Shown here: positions 8,169 through 17,269 of the stretch, one piece after another
How positions within the stretch are numbered: position 1 is the first letter of the stretch
Layout: each line of letters starts with the position of its first letter
Assembly (NCBI RefSeq): GCF_003815875.1
Contig: NZ_CP033924.1
Location: 124,001-188,000 of the forward strand
Direction of reading: 5' to 3'
DNA from: Chryseobacterium lactis
GTDB lineage: Bacteria > Bacteroidota > Bacteroidia > Flavobacteriales > Weeksellaceae
Length of the DNA stretch: 64,000 nucleotides
Notes under the pieces: model-generated
Seen by the model: only the letters and a program-made list of their open reading frames with translations
Told to the model about the DNA's origin: nothing
Database searches by the model: none
Position numbers and translations under genes: made by a program

Positions 8169-11027
8169 TTATTGTTTAACTCCTGTTCCATTTGTAACAT
8201 TGAAATCGGGTTCAGCTGTTTTTGCATTTTCCCATCCATCTTCCGGCATAAGAATGGCAATCTTTCTGCCTTTAGACAGATATTTCTTCGCAACATCCTG
8301 CAGGTCTTTTACCGTAAGTGCTTTTACTTTATCTTGATAGTTCAGAATAGCATATTGGTCACTTCCGTCTACCTGGTTTTGGGCAATTCCCTGCAACCAG
8401 AATCCGTTATCTTTAAGGCTTGTTTTATATTCGTTGTATTCTCCTTCTTTATATTTATCCAGATCTTTTTGTTCTGGACCTTTATCAATAAGTTTCTGAA
8501 GTTCAGCCAGAGCACTTTTTGTAAGCTTGTCTACATTTTCAGGTCCACAAGGGAAATTGATGCTAAAGCTATAGCTGCCGTAAGGAATTTTACTTAAGCC
8601 TCCGCTTGCTCCTCCGCCATAAATACCGCTTTCATTTTCTCTGAGTTTTTCAAGAACTTTAATTGTTGTAACTTCTCCAAGTGCCGACAGGGCAAATGCT
8701 TCTTTTTCATTGTATGGAGTTTCTCCGCTGTAAGAAATCGTTATGAGGCTTTTAGGCTCTTTCCCTTTTTTGTACACTTTTGTAAACTCACCTTCTATAG
8801 GTCGGTAACCGGTATCTTTAAAAGTAGAAGATTTTCCTGTTGCAGGAAGGCTGGCAATATAATGCAGCACTTCACTTTTAAGCTGAGACTCATCAACATT
8901 TCCTACAAAATAGAAGTGAAAATTACCTGCATTGGCAAATTTCTGTCTGTAGATGTCATATGCTTTTTTATAGTCTGTATTAGCCCAATCTTTTTCTGTA
9001 GGAGAAAGCCCGATAAATCTTGGATTCTTCTGATTGACAAACTTTGCATATTCGTTGGAAAAATAATATTCCGGATCCGACTCCACATGAGTAAGCATCG
9101 CAGACTTTTTTGTTCTATAAGCATTAAAGGAATTCTGATCGTAATTTAAGTCTGTAAAACAAGCATATATAAGCTCCATAGCCGTCTTTAGATCTTTTTT
9201 AGAACTTGTTCCTGAAACCCCTTCTGTCATTCCGCTGATATAGGAACTTGCACTCACTTGTTTGCCTGCCAGATAATGGGTAAGATCAGTTTTGGAGAGA
9301 CCTCCTAATCCGGCTTCCAATAAAGCATCGAAAGCAAATTCTGTTTTGCTGTAATCAGCATCGGGAATTATTGAACTACCTCCTAAACCCAATGCTGCAA
9401 ATACAATTTCATCATCTTTGAAATCAGTTTTCTTAAAAGTAACTTTTGCTCCGTTATTTAAAGTCCATGTTGTGGTTCCAAGTTTTGCGTCCGTTTCTGT
9501 CTTCGTAATTTTTCCTTCAGACTTGAAAGGTTTTACCAAACTCTCAGCTTTAGTTTTTTCCTGGTATGGCTTGAGATCAGCTAATTTTAATTTCTCAAAT
9601 GTATCCAGAACCATAGCTTCTGTTGGCATCGTAATATTGTTCTTCTCAGGGCCTGTAATCACCACTACTCTGCTATCATCTTTTACTAGTTTACCAATGA
9701 TTTCGTTTGTTTGTGCGAGACTTACACCAGGCAAAAACTTTTTAACCTGATTATATTCCCAGGTAATATCCGGCATCGGCTCTTGTCTCAGAAAGTTATC
9801 GACATATCCACCGATCAGTTCATTGCTTTCATTCTTATCACGATTATTATAAGCCCATTCATAAGAAGAAAGGATCTGTATTTTTGCTCTTTCCAGTTCA
9901 GATGGTGTAAACCCGAATCTTTTGGCTCTTTCAACTTCTTGTAAAAGAACTTTCAATGCATTCAGCTGATCGCCATCTTTGGTAGCTGCAGCTCCCTGGA
10001 AAGCCTCTTTTGTTCTCGCATACGTTCCACCATGATACACCGAACCATAGGTAAACGGAGGGTTTGTTGAGTTAATAAGTTCTCCCAACCTACTGTTCAA
10101 CATGATATTCACAAGACCTTCTACAATGCGCTGATTATATTGCTCCACCGTTACATCCGGCTTATAGGCTTCAGTATCTTTAATTATAAATTGTACTCCC
10201 GAACTGGTTGCATCAGGATCTGTCTCAATGGCCACAAGGGTTTCTTTGTGATTCGGAAGATCAAAACTTTTTCTTTCTTTTGGGTGTAAAACTTTTTTAT
10301 ACTTACCAAAATTATCCTTTATCTTCTTTTCAACTTCTTCTACATTAATATCTCCCACGACTATAATTGCCATCAGATCCGGTCTGTACCAATCCTGATG
10401 AAATTTTCTGAGCAAGTCCGGGTTGAAATTTTCCAGTACTTCTTTTTTACCAATCGGAAGTCTTTCTGCATATTGCGATTTATACAATTGTTTTGGAAGA
10501 TATTTATCCTGCATTCTTTTATCTGCACCAAGGCCCAATCTAAGTTCTTCCAATACAACTCCTCTTTCTTTATTAATCTGTTCATCAGAAAGAGTTGCAT
10601 TAAATGCCCAATCTTCCATCACCTTCAATCCGGCATCCAGATTTGCCGGTTTATCCAATGGAACGGGAAGCATATAAACGGTTTCATCAAAACTAGTGTA
10701 GGCATTAAGATGCTGTCCAAATTTCACTCCGATTGATTGTAGAAAATCTACTAATTGATTGTCCGGAAAGTTTTTGGTTCCATTAAAATTCATGTGCTCC
10801 ATAAAGTGAGCGAGCCCTCTTTGATTTTCATCTTCAAGAATAGATCCGGCGTTGATCGCCAAACGAAAATCTACTTTCTTTTCCGGAAGTGCATTTTTCC
10901 TGATATAATATTTCATCCCGTTCGAAAGGGTACCCATTTTTACGGAAGGGTCTAAAGGAATATTTTGTCCGAAAATGCTTGAGGAGATCAGGCAGAAAAC
11001 CGCCATTGAAAATAATCTTTTCTTCAT
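8169..11027 (-). CDS. M16 family zinc metallopeptidase (pitrilysin-like, exported)
   Basis: A 952-residue protein with a Sec signal peptide (MKKRLFSMAVFCLISSSIFG, cleavage near GQ). The N-terminal M16 domain has the inverted zinc motif HxxEH in AHFMEHMNFNGTKNFPDNQL (H74, E77, H78) and the distal glutamate in GVVLEELRLG. A second, catalytically silent M16 domain fills the C-terminal half, ending with LSKGRKIAILMPEDG. The length fits the two-domain fused M16 peptidases common in Bacteroidota, which degrade peptides in the periplasm. A -7 box (11046-11053) lies close upstream. The gene is convergent with DUF3109 and shares its terminator. Confidence 0.9.
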   Translation of the reverse strand: MKKRLFSMAVFCLISSSIFGQNIPLDPSVKMGTLSNGMKYYIRKNALPEKKVDFRLAINAGSILEDENQRGLAHFMEHMNFNGTKNFPDNQLVDFLQSIGVKFGQHLNAYTSFDETVYMLPVPLDKPANLDAGLKVMEDWAFNATLSDEQINKERGVVLEELRLGLGADKRMQDKYLPKQLYKSQYAERLPIGKKEVLENFNPDLLRKFHQDWYRPDLMAIIVVGDINVEEVEKKIKDNFGKYKKVLHPKERKSFDLPNHKETLVAIETDPDATSSGVQFIIKDTEAYKPDVTVEQYNQRIVEGLVNIMLNSRLGELINSTNPPFTYGSVYHGGTYARTKEAFQGAAATKDGDQLNALKVLLQEVERAKRFGFTPSELERAKIQILSSYEWAYNNRDKNESNELIGGYVDNFLRQEPMPDITWEYNQVKKFLPGVSLAQTNEIIGKLVKDDSRVVVITGPEKNNITMPTEAMVLDTFEKLKLADLKPYQEKTKAESLVKPFKSEGKITKTETDAKLGTTTWTLNNGAKVTFKKTDFKDDEIVFAALGLGGSSIIPDADYSKTEFAFDALLEAGLGGLSKTDLTHYLAGKQVSASSYISGMTEGVSGTSSKKDLKTAMELIYACFTDLNYDQNSFNAYRTKKSAMLTHVESDPEYYFSNEYAKFVNQKNPRFIGLSPTEKDWANTDYKKAYDIYRQKFANAGNFHFYFVGNVDESQLKSEVLHYIASLPATGKSSTFKDTGYRPIEGEFTKVYKKGKEPKSLITISYSGETPYNEKEAFALSALGEVTTIKVLEKLRENESGIYGGGASGGLSKIPYGSYSFSINFPCGPENVDKLTKSALAELQKLIDKGPEQKDLDKYKEGEYNEYKTSLKDNGFWLQGIAQNQVDGSDQYAILNYQDKVKALTVKDLQDVAKKYLSKGRKIAILMPEDGWENAKTAEPDFNVTNGTGVKQ

Positions 11028-11045
11028 ATGTCATCTTTTTCGGTA

Positions 11046-11053
11046 CAAAAGTA
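11046..11053 (-). promoter_or_regulatory. -7 promoter element of the M16 peptidase gene
   Basis: TACTTTTG on the minus strand fits TAnnTTTG and ends 18 bases upstream of the ATG at 11027. Confidence 0.45.
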
Positions 11054-11120
11054 TATATTATTCGTAGACTAAGGAAAATCATAGTTCTAAACTATCGTTA
11101 AACTTTTAATGATAGTTCAT

Positions 11121-11148
11121 AAAAAAAGCCGGAATCTTCCGGCTTTTC
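11121..11148 (-). terminator. Terminator of the 11167-11853 gene
   Basis: Hairpin with arms AGCCGGAA and TTCCGGCT flanked by A and T runs, immediately downstream of the leftward gene stop. Confidence 0.8.
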
Positions 11149-11166
11149 CTGTATTGTATTCGATTT

Positions 11167-11853
11167 TTATTTAAAATCTGCGTCCGTTACTCCGGAATTA
11201 AGAACAATTTTCGTGGTTTTGATATTCACTTTTTGTCCTGCTCCTTCTGCTTCTACTTCACCCGGGAACTGCAGTCCGTCTACTGTCATATAGCTTTTTA
11301 TCGTTACGTTTCCTTCTCCTGCTATCGATTTGTATAAAAGACCTGTAGCCGCATCAAAGTAGAACTTTCCTTTATCAGATGTAAGGACATTATAATCTTT
11401 TCCGTCCACTTTTTCTACGGTTACCGTTTGGAAACTTGCTGCATCAAAAGCTAATGCATCAACGGGTCTTCCTTTTTTAAAGTCAGCAATCTTATTGGCC
11501 GGAATCTCGGTTTTGGTTCCCATCTGATCAAAGTATCCCTTTTCACCATCAAACAACTGAACCATTTGCTGTCCCATTAATGATTGTACAGATTTGAATT
11601 TATTTCCCATTTTTTTAGTGGTCATAGTGATTTCCATCCCCTGAGCACTGATAGTATTGTCGGTAACGATAGATTTTACAGCCTCCAACTTGTCCTTTCC
11701 GCCTAATACTTTGAAATAATTATCAATTACTTCTTTAGGCGATAATTTCGATTTTACGGCATCTGTCTTAGCAGAAGCGGCATCTTTCTTCTGAGCTGCA
11801 GCCGGCACGGAAAAAAGTACGGCACAGAAAAATGGAATGATGATCTTTTTCAT
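11167..11853 (-). CDS. Exported protein, LolA/outer-membrane-lipoprotein-carrier-like fold
   Basis: I place the start at 11853, giving 228 residues that begin with a clean signal peptide (MKKIIIPFFCAVLFSVPAAA, then QKK). An upstream in-frame ATG at 11964 would add 37 residues encoded by a simple-sequence array and would bury the signal peptide. The mature part contains SPKEVIDNYFKVLGGKDKLE, then repeated beta-strand-rich segments with LFDGEKGYFDQMG and GKFYFDAATGLLYKS. This 'family of peptidase-neighbour' pattern resembles insulinase-associated outer-membrane-carrier-like proteins common in Bacteroidota. It lies upstream of the M16 peptidase on the same strand but has its own terminator. Function is unproven. 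Confidence 0.65.
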   Translation of the reverse strand: MKKIIIPFFCAVLFSVPAAAQKKDAASAKTDAVKSKLSPKEVIDNYFKVLGGKDKLEAVKSIVTDNTISAQGMEITMTTKKMGNKFKSVQSLMGQQMVQLFDGEKGYFDQMGTKTEIPANKIADFKKGRPVDALAFDAASFQTVTVEKVDGKDYNVLTSDKGKFYFDAATGLLYKSIAGEGNVTIKSYMTVDGLQFPGEVEAEGAGQKVNIKTTKIVLNSGVTDADFK

Positions 11854-11904
11854 ATTATATAATAAGTTTAAAGGGTAAATATAGGAATATTGGCGGACAT
11901 AGAT

Positions 11905-11953
11905 CAATGATGAGTAATGAGTAATAAGTGATGAATAATAAATGATGAATGAT
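11905..11953. repeat. Degenerate heptamer array (7 units)
   Basis: Seven consecutive 7-nt units (CAATGAT, GAGTAAT twice, AAGTGAT, GAATAAT, AAATGAT, GAATGAT) lie upstream of the 11853 start. They follow the consensus RARTRAT. Confidence 0.75.
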
Positions 11954-11983
11954 GGACGGCTCAAACGGCTATAATTTTAACAT

Positions 11984-12013
11984 AAAAAAACCGCCAAAGA
12001 ATTGACGGTTTTG
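11984..12013 (-). terminator. Terminator of trigger factor gene
   Basis: Minus-strand arms AACCGTC and GGCGGTT (one G-T pair) followed by a run of seven T, 23 bases past the tig stop codon. Confidence 0.8.
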
Positions 12014-12035
12014 AAATATTTATATCGGAGTATAA

Positions 12036-13370
12036 TTATTTTTTAAGTTCTTCTAAAAATTCGTCGTGAGAAATTTTAGTTTCTTTTTTGCTTGCTTTTT
12101 CAAGAATTACATCTTTTAATTTAGCCATAGCAACTTCAGAAGAAATTTGTCTTACCTGCTCCTGATCTTTCAACATCTCAACAGCATATTTCTGAATCTC
12201 TTCATCACCTAGGTGGTGGATTCCGTAGATAGCCAATTGGTTTTTCACTAATTGCTCAGCTTGTGCCAATACATCAGCATAATCAAGGTTGATTTCGTTA
12301 TCAGTCATCAATTTTCCTTCGATGATCTGATATCTCAACTGGTTTTTCTCTGCTTCAAGGATTTCTGCAGCTTGTTGCTCAGACTGAATGTTCTGGTTAG
12401 AGAACATTAACCACTTCACAAGGAACGTTTCAGGAAGTTTTACTTCTTCTTTCTCTGTTACCTGCTCTAATACTTTATTCACAAAGTGAACATCAGCATT
12501 TTGTTGGAAATACTCGTCTAATTCAGTCTTTACTTTGTCTTTCAACTCGTCTTCAGACTTGATGTTTCCTTCTCCGTATACTTTGTCGAATAATTCCTGA
12601 TTAAGCTCAGCTAAGTCTAACGAATGGAAGTCTTTTACTTTAACTTCTACTTCATTGTGGTGTAGGTGCTCAACTTCTTCTTTACTGAATCCTAATTCTT
12701 TAGCTAATTCTTCATCACCTGCAAGAGTTTCTTTCGTTACTTTTACAGACCCGTCCATTTTCAAACCTTTTACCAATTTGAAAGCTTCTTTGTTCTCAGC
12801 AGTAACTGTAACATTTTTCGGGTGGTGGTGGTGTTCTCCTTCAGCATCTTCTTCTACTACCTGAGAAACTTCTAAAGCGATATAAGAATCTTTAGTGATT
12901 TTATCTTGAGGAACCTGCTCAGCGAAACGCTTCTGCATGTTTTCAATACTCTTGCTGATTTCTTTATCAGAAGCTTCTACTTTGTAGTGAGGTGCTTCAT
13001 ATTTAGCTAAATCTATAGTGAATGCAGGCTCATACCCTACTTCGAAAGCAACTTCCAATTGATCAGCGTTGTAATCGAATTCGTTTACTGGCTGAGGAAC
13101 AGGTTGACCAACTAATCTTAGTTTGTTTTCGTTAACATAGTTGTTCAAAGCATCAGAAACCTGTCTGTTGATTTCTTCGAATGCAATACCTGCTTCATAT
13201 TGTTTTTTAACCATACTCAAAGGCACTTTCCCTTTTCTGAATCCAGGAACTTGCGCATTTTTAGCATAATTAATCAACTGCTTCTCTACTTTTTCTTTGT
13301 AGTCAGATTTTTCCAATGTTACTGTAAGCAATGCACTTACGTCATCATGGTTTTGTGCGGTAACCTTCAT
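12036..13370 (-). CDS. tig: Trigger factor, ribosome-associated chaperone/prolyl isomerase
   Basis: A 444-residue protein of normal trigger-factor length. The N-terminal ribosome-binding domain has the signature region VPGFRKGKVPLSMVKKQYEA (family signature GFRxGxxP). The middle region, where the FKBP-type isomerase domain normally sits, is divergent and contains histidine clusters (EGEHHHHPKN and EVEHLHHNEVEV). The C-terminal chaperone arm is helix-rich (LDEYFQQNADVHFVNKVLEQ; FLVKWLMFSN). It acts at the ribosome exit tunnel on nascent chains. It is monocistronic, with a -7 box at 13393-13400 and a terminator downstream. The isomerase activity may be lost, since typical FKBP residues are not obvious. 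Confidence 0.92.
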   Translation of the reverse strand: MKVTAQNHDDVSALLTVTLEKSDYKEKVEKQLINYAKNAQVPGFRKGKVPLSMVKKQYEAGIAFEEINRQVSDALNNYVNENKLRLVGQPVPQPVNEFDYNADQLEVAFEVGYEPAFTIDLAKYEAPHYKVEASDKEISKSIENMQKRFAEQVPQDKITKDSYIALEVSQVVEEDAEGEHHHHPKNVTVTAENKEAFKLVKGLKMDGSVKVTKETLAGDEELAKELGFSKEEVEHLHHNEVEVKVKDFHSLDLAELNQELFDKVYGEGNIKSEDELKDKVKTELDEYFQQNADVHFVNKVLEQVTEKEEVKLPETFLVKWLMFSNQNIQSEQQAAEILEAEKNQLRYQIIEGKLMTDNEINLDYADVLAQAEQLVKNQLAIYGIHHLGDEEIQKYAVEMLKDQEQVRQISSEVAMAKLKDVILEKASKKETKISHDEFLEELKK

Positions 13371-13392
13371 TATTGATTAAAATTTTAGGTTG

Positions 13393-13400
13393 CAAAAATA
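13393..13400 (-). promoter_or_regulatory. -7 promoter element of tig
   Basis: TATTTTTG on the minus strand, 22 bases upstream of the trigger factor ATG, an exact TAnnTTTG match. Confidence 0.5.
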
Positions 13401-13458
13401 TGAATTTTTTATGAAAATCACCTATTTAAAGTCAACTTATAACGCCAAATATTGTTAA

Positions 13459-13490
13459 ATAAAAAACCACCGGAAAATTCCGGTGGCCCA
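13459..13490 (-). terminator. Terminator of the TonB receptor/lipoprotein unit
   Basis: Arms CCACCGGAA and TTCCGGTGG with an AA loop, followed by TTTTTT on the minus strand just after the 13508 stop. Confidence 0.88.
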
Positions 13491-13507
13491 AACAAGATTA
13501 ATTAATC

Positions 13508-14080
13508 CTAATTACTTAGGTTATATTTAGCTTCTGCATCAGTTTCTCCTCCAACTACGCTTCCCCAGGCTGTACCAGACTTTGCCTCGTTTACACTTTG
13601 AGGTGAGTGAATTAGGGTTAATTTTAATAACGGTGCTGTTCCGTCAACCGTTTTTACAACAGTCCATTTTGTTCTTAAACCAACTCTTTTTCCGTCATTT
13701 CTAAGATCACTTCCATCAACTCTTTCTACAGTAATGTTAGATTTTGGAAAATCAAAAATCAAAAAGTGTTCATTTTTAGCATCTATAATTTCCTGTGTAG
13801 CATCCTCATTTCCATTTCTGAACTTTGCCTGAACAGTATATGTTTTTCCATCTTTAAGGGGAATGGTAGGAGTTCCTCCCGCCCCGATACTGTAATCATA
13901 ACTTTGAGTTGTTCCGGCTGCATCATCTGTTACTAATAAAACAATATTTGTAAGTTCTTCCTGAGGAAGATCGTCTTCTTCCGCAGATCCATTTCTCTGA
14001 CAAGAAGTAACAACAGTAATAGTAATAAATAAAGCAGCTAATAATTTGATAATATTTTTAGTATTGAATAGTTTGTTCAT
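13508..14080 (-). CDS. Lipoprotein partner of the TonB-dependent receptor
   Basis: A 190-residue protein with a type II signal peptide: hydrophobic IIKLLAALFITITVVTSC, with the cysteine as lipidation site (VTSC). The acidic stretch just after the cysteine (AEEDDLPQEEL) is unlike the QN-rich start of many lipoproteins and may bear on surface exposure. The mature part is beta-rich with TNIVLLVTDDAAGTTQSYDY and KWTVVKTVDGTAPLLKLTL. It follows the TonB receptor gene by 52 bases and shares its terminator, so it is probably a surface or periplasmic accessory of that receptor. No family name is certain. Confidence 0.7.
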   Translation of the reverse strand: MNKLFNTKNIIKLLAALFITITVVTSCQRNGSAEEDDLPQEELTNIVLLVTDDAAGTTQSYDYSIGAGGTPTIPLKDGKTYTVQAKFRNGNEDATQEIIDAKNEHFLIFDFPKSNITVERVDGSDLRNDGKRVGLRTKWTVVKTVDGTAPLLKLTLIHSPQSVNEAKSGTAWGSVVGGETDAEAKYNLSN

Positions 14081-14132
14081 TTTTAATAATTTTAAAATTG
14101 TAAAATTTTGATTGAATTGTTTTTTGAAATCT

Positions 14133-16517
14133 TTAGAATCTATATCTAAAGTTTAAAATAAAGTTTCTTCCCGGCTCATCCGCAAAGTATCTCAGACGAT
14201 TCAGATACTCTCTGTATGAAGTATTGAAAAGATTGTTTACGATAAGTCCTGCAGAAAGGTTTTTACTAATATTGATTCCCGCTTGGATATTCCACAGAGA
14301 ATATGCACTTGGTGGAGTACTGAGATCAATTTCTTTATCTACCAACTCACCATTTACATAAAGCTCCAACGGTGCATTTCGAATCGGGAATCTGGTTTGT
14401 TTTAAAAACGTTTGATTTTCGACAGTGAAGTAGAAATTATTCCACTCCTGCTTTTTGAATTGTAATGCATTTGAAAAATTCGGCGGCATCATTAAAATCA
14501 ATGGTTCGTTGTGGGTATCATCCTGGCCATATACATAGCTGCCCTTTCCAACATAGGTCAGGTTATCTGTCAATTTCAAATTAACATCCAAATCCACACC
14601 ATACATTTTGGCATCAATTTGCTGATATACCCATTCAGGAAATACTCCTCTGATCGTAGCTTTAATACCAACGGGAACTTCATTAATGAAATTTTTAGTA
14701 ATGAAAAAGTAAGGGTTTACAGAGACACTCAGCCCTTTCAGAACATTGAATTTTGAGTCTATATTTAAATTAAACTGATGTCCCTGCTCGTTTTTCAACG
14801 TCATATCTCCTGTTTCAATAACTCCCGCAGAATGGTGCAATCCGTCTGAAAATAATTCAGCAACATTGGGCGATCTTCCCACTTTTGCATAATTGAACTT
14901 CAAATCAAAATTAGCATTAGGACGATATTCCAAACCTGCATTGAAAGAAACATTATTATAATTAAGCTGAGGACGCGTCAGAACTCTGTTCTGATTGGTT
15001 TTCACATAAAATTGCGGGTATGCATTTGCATATAATTTCTCCCAGTCACTTTTATCATACCATTTGGTAACATCGTAACGAGTGAAGTCATATCTCACTC
15101 CCGCTTCAAAATTGAATTCCGGAGAAATTTTATATTTGAAAACGGAATACGCCCCTGCAGAATATTTATCATAGTTCGGGATCAGACGTCTTGCTTTTGT
15201 TGCAGGATCTGAATAATTGTTTTGAAAACTCGCATCAATTCCGGTTTCTAAAGACCATTTTTCTCTTTCTAATAAATCATTAATATTAAACTGATGGGTC
15301 ATCAGTTCCAGATCGAGAGAAGGAGTGTCATTCAACTCTCCTCTTCTGATGTCATATTCCTGTCTGTGATTGTACTGATAACTATAAGTTGCTGAAAGCT
15401 TTCCAATATTTTCAAATCTTTTGAAAGCAGAAAGCTTCGCAATATGATGCTGGACAACCTGTCTCGGATTGTCAATATCATAACTGAATCTACCTGAATA
15501 AACAGGAGGATTTGCAGTCATTGCCCTGTCATAGTCTTCCGATGTTGCGACGTGCGAATCTCTTAAAATTCCAATATTCTGATTGGTCAGGTAATAATCA
15601 AAGGAAATTCCTTTTTCATAGCTGTTATTCTGTACCGTAAAATTGAATGATGAAAAATCCATTCCTGTATTTTTCAGATTGTAGTTGGGAGCGCTCTGAT
15701 CACCTAACTTCTTAATGCTTCCGCCGGATTTCACAGCCCATCCGTTTTTCCAAACTTTGGCTACATCTACATCTAGTCCCAGACCTCTTCCATTAGAAAT
15801 TCCGGTAAGCCCCACTGAACCTTTGATAGTATCCTTTTTAGGAAAAATTTCAGGTTCCATAACTACAACTCCTCCAATAGCATCGCTTCCATACTTCAAA
15901 GCTGATGCTCCTTTAATCACATCAATATGCTGAAAATTATTGATATCAACATTGGGTGCGTGTTCTACTCCCCATTCCTGTTCGGCAAGACGTACACCAT
16001 TATTCATAATACTGATACGGCTTCCATAAAGTCCATGAATGACAGGTTTTGAAATATTATTTCCGGTTTTCAACGCAGTCACTCCTGAAATTTTAGACAA
16101 AATATTTCCAAGGTTATCGGTAGAATTTTTCTCTATATCAGATTTATTGAGCGTTTTTACAACGAGTGATCCGTTATTTTTATGACTTCCATGGATCGTC
16201 ACCGTTTCGATATCGTTGCTGTGATGCTCGAGAGTTATCGTAATATGTACATCCTGATCAACTTCTATATTTTCAGTATAATCATTGCAATCAGGATGTT
16301 TGGCAATGAGTGTATACTTCCCTGCAGGGATTTTATTGATCAAAAATTTACCTTTCTGATCTGTTTTTGCTGTATAGTTTCCGATTTTCACTACTGCATT
16401 TTCAAGCAGAGTTTTATCGTGAAAATCATGAACGGTTCCCTGTACAGTATAGGTTTTCTGTGCACTTGTAAATACTGATCCACAAAAGATCAGCAGCAGG
16501 CAATATATCAATTTCAT
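14133..16517 (-). CDS. TonB-dependent outer-membrane receptor, probably for a metal (ZnuD-like)
   Basis: A 794-residue receptor. Order: signal peptide (MKLIYCLLLIFCGSVFTSA), a CarboxypepD-regulatory-like beta domain (GTVHDFHDKTLLENAVVKIG to about residue 95), a plug domain (NLGNILSKISGVTALKTG; KPVIHGLYGSRISIMNNGVR; VIKGASALKYGSDAIGGVVV), then a 22-strand barrel ending in the aromatic NFILNFRYRF. Plug sequences near VEHAPNVDI resemble zinc/heavy-metal receptors of the ZnuD type. A small histidine-rich exported protein is encoded just upstream and a lipoprotein downstream. The metal substrate is inferred, not shown. The 250-base upstream region contains a dyad (16591-16612) that may be an operator. 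Confidence 0.85.
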   Translation of the reverse strand: MKLIYCLLLIFCGSVFTSAQKTYTVQGTVHDFHDKTLLENAVVKIGNYTAKTDQKGKFLINKIPAGKYTLIAKHPDCNDYTENIEVDQDVHITITLEHHSNDIETVTIHGSHKNNGSLVVKTLNKSDIEKNSTDNLGNILSKISGVTALKTGNNISKPVIHGLYGSRISIMNNGVRLAEQEWGVEHAPNVDINNFQHIDVIKGASALKYGSDAIGGVVVMEPEIFPKKDTIKGSVGLTGISNGRGLGLDVDVAKVWKNGWAVKSGGSIKKLGDQSAPNYNLKNTGMDFSSFNFTVQNNSYEKGISFDYYLTNQNIGILRDSHVATSEDYDRAMTANPPVYSGRFSYDIDNPRQVVQHHIAKLSAFKRFENIGKLSATYSYQYNHRQEYDIRRGELNDTPSLDLELMTHQFNINDLLEREKWSLETGIDASFQNNYSDPATKARRLIPNYDKYSAGAYSVFKYKISPEFNFEAGVRYDFTRYDVTKWYDKSDWEKLYANAYPQFYVKTNQNRVLTRPQLNYNNVSFNAGLEYRPNANFDLKFNYAKVGRSPNVAELFSDGLHHSAGVIETGDMTLKNEQGHQFNLNIDSKFNVLKGLSVSVNPYFFITKNFINEVPVGIKATIRGVFPEWVYQQIDAKMYGVDLDVNLKLTDNLTYVGKGSYVYGQDDTHNEPLILMMPPNFSNALQFKKQEWNNFYFTVENQTFLKQTRFPIRNAPLELYVNGELVDKEIDLSTPPSAYSLWNIQAGINISKNLSAGLIVNNLFNTSYREYLNRLRYFADEPGRNFILNFRYRF

Positions 16518-16590
16518 TGTAAATAGATTGATTGCGTACCTTTTTAATCGGGTACATTTTCGTTAAAATTTGTTGTATGGGTTGGTTTAA

Positions 16591-16612
16591 TTGTACAACG
16601 TAACGTATACAA
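16591..16612. promoter_or_regulatory. Candidate operator upstream of TonB receptor
   Basis: An imperfect dyad with arms TTGTACA and TATACAA separated by eight bases, about 75 bases ahead of the receptor ATG. It could bind a metal-responsive regulator. Low certainty, based on symmetry and position only. Confidence 0.3.
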
Positions 16613-16768
16613 TGTAAAAAGCTTCATTCATTGATAATGCGACGATAGTCATTGATTTTTAATAAAATATGATGATCAATTACAAGCCGATAGCTGTTTT
16701 TCAACAACTTTAAACATTATACGTTGAATGCTAAAGCGCAAGCTTTACACCCAAAAAGAATCTATGAA

Positions 16769-17125
16769 TTATGAAATACTGGGAGGACCCCGAAGTTGAA
16801 AATTGAATTTGGTCTGAGACCAGATTTTCTCCTGAATCGCAATAATTTGCTTTACTTCATGAGTATAGTGCTCAAAAGTAAAACTAAATTCTTCAGGAGC
16901 TAACGTATGGCCGGTCGCCAAGAAATGGCAGGCCAAACAATCGCCAGCTTTCTCTTTATTAGCTGCTTTCGTTACTGTATTTTCTGTTTTTTTAAGATTA
17001 AAAGACTTAAAATAGTCTACAGAATCATGGTGGTGAAAGCTTTGAGAAAGCAGCGCAAGGAAGTATACCCCAAACAATAGCTTGGAGATAAAACTCTTCA
17101 GGTTTCTGCTTTCTTTAAAAATCAT
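16769..17125 (-). CDS. Small histidine/cysteine-containing exported protein, possible metal-binding
   Basis: 118 residues. A hydrophobic N-terminal segment (FISKLLFGVYFLALLS) is followed immediately by SFHHHDS, then by GDCLACHFLATGHTLAPEE, a CxxCH motif. Such short HHH...CxxCH proteins recur next to metal TonB receptors in Flavobacteriia, which suggests metal binding or sensing in the periplasm. A single CxxCH could bind haem, but one isolated site in so small a protein is more likely a metal ligand. A TAATTTTG box lies at 17130-17137, ending 4 bases before the ATG. The TonB receptor gene starts 251 bases downstream. Confidence 0.6.
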   Translation of the reverse strand: MIFKESRNLKSFISKLLFGVYFLALLSQSFHHHDSVDYFKSFNLKKTENTVTKAANKEKAGDCLACHFLATGHTLAPEEFSFTFEHYTHEVKQIIAIQEKIWSQTKFNFQLRGPPSIS

Positions 17126-17129
17126 GCTT

Positions 17130-17137
17130 CAAAATTA
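17130..17137 (-). promoter_or_regulatory. -7 promoter element close to the ATG
   Basis: Minus-strand TAATTTTG matches TAnnTTTG and ends 4 bases before the start codon at 17125. Confidence 0.4.
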
Positions 17138-17224
17138 TGAAAATAATTTAATTGTTTCCTTAAACTTTCATTAAATTACTTTATGATTATTGATAATATG
17201 TAGAAATGAATAGGATTCTGTTAC

Positions 17225-17262
17225 AAAAAAGCTTCATAAATTTTAGTTTATGAAGCTTTATA
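17225..17262 (-). terminator. Terminator of the ABC-F gene
   Basis: Arms GCTTCATAAA and TTTATGAAGC with flanking A and T runs, directly after the stop at 17270. Confidence 0.85.
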
Positions 17263-17269
17263 TTTTAAC

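Noticed and set aside
8172..10955. Several plus-strand frames of 66-141 codons
   Set aside because: All lie opposite the M16 peptidase and lack start signals or protein-like composition.
11854..11964. N-terminal extension of the exported 228-residue protein
   Set aside because: It would be encoded by the heptamer array and would place a signal peptide in the middle of the protein.
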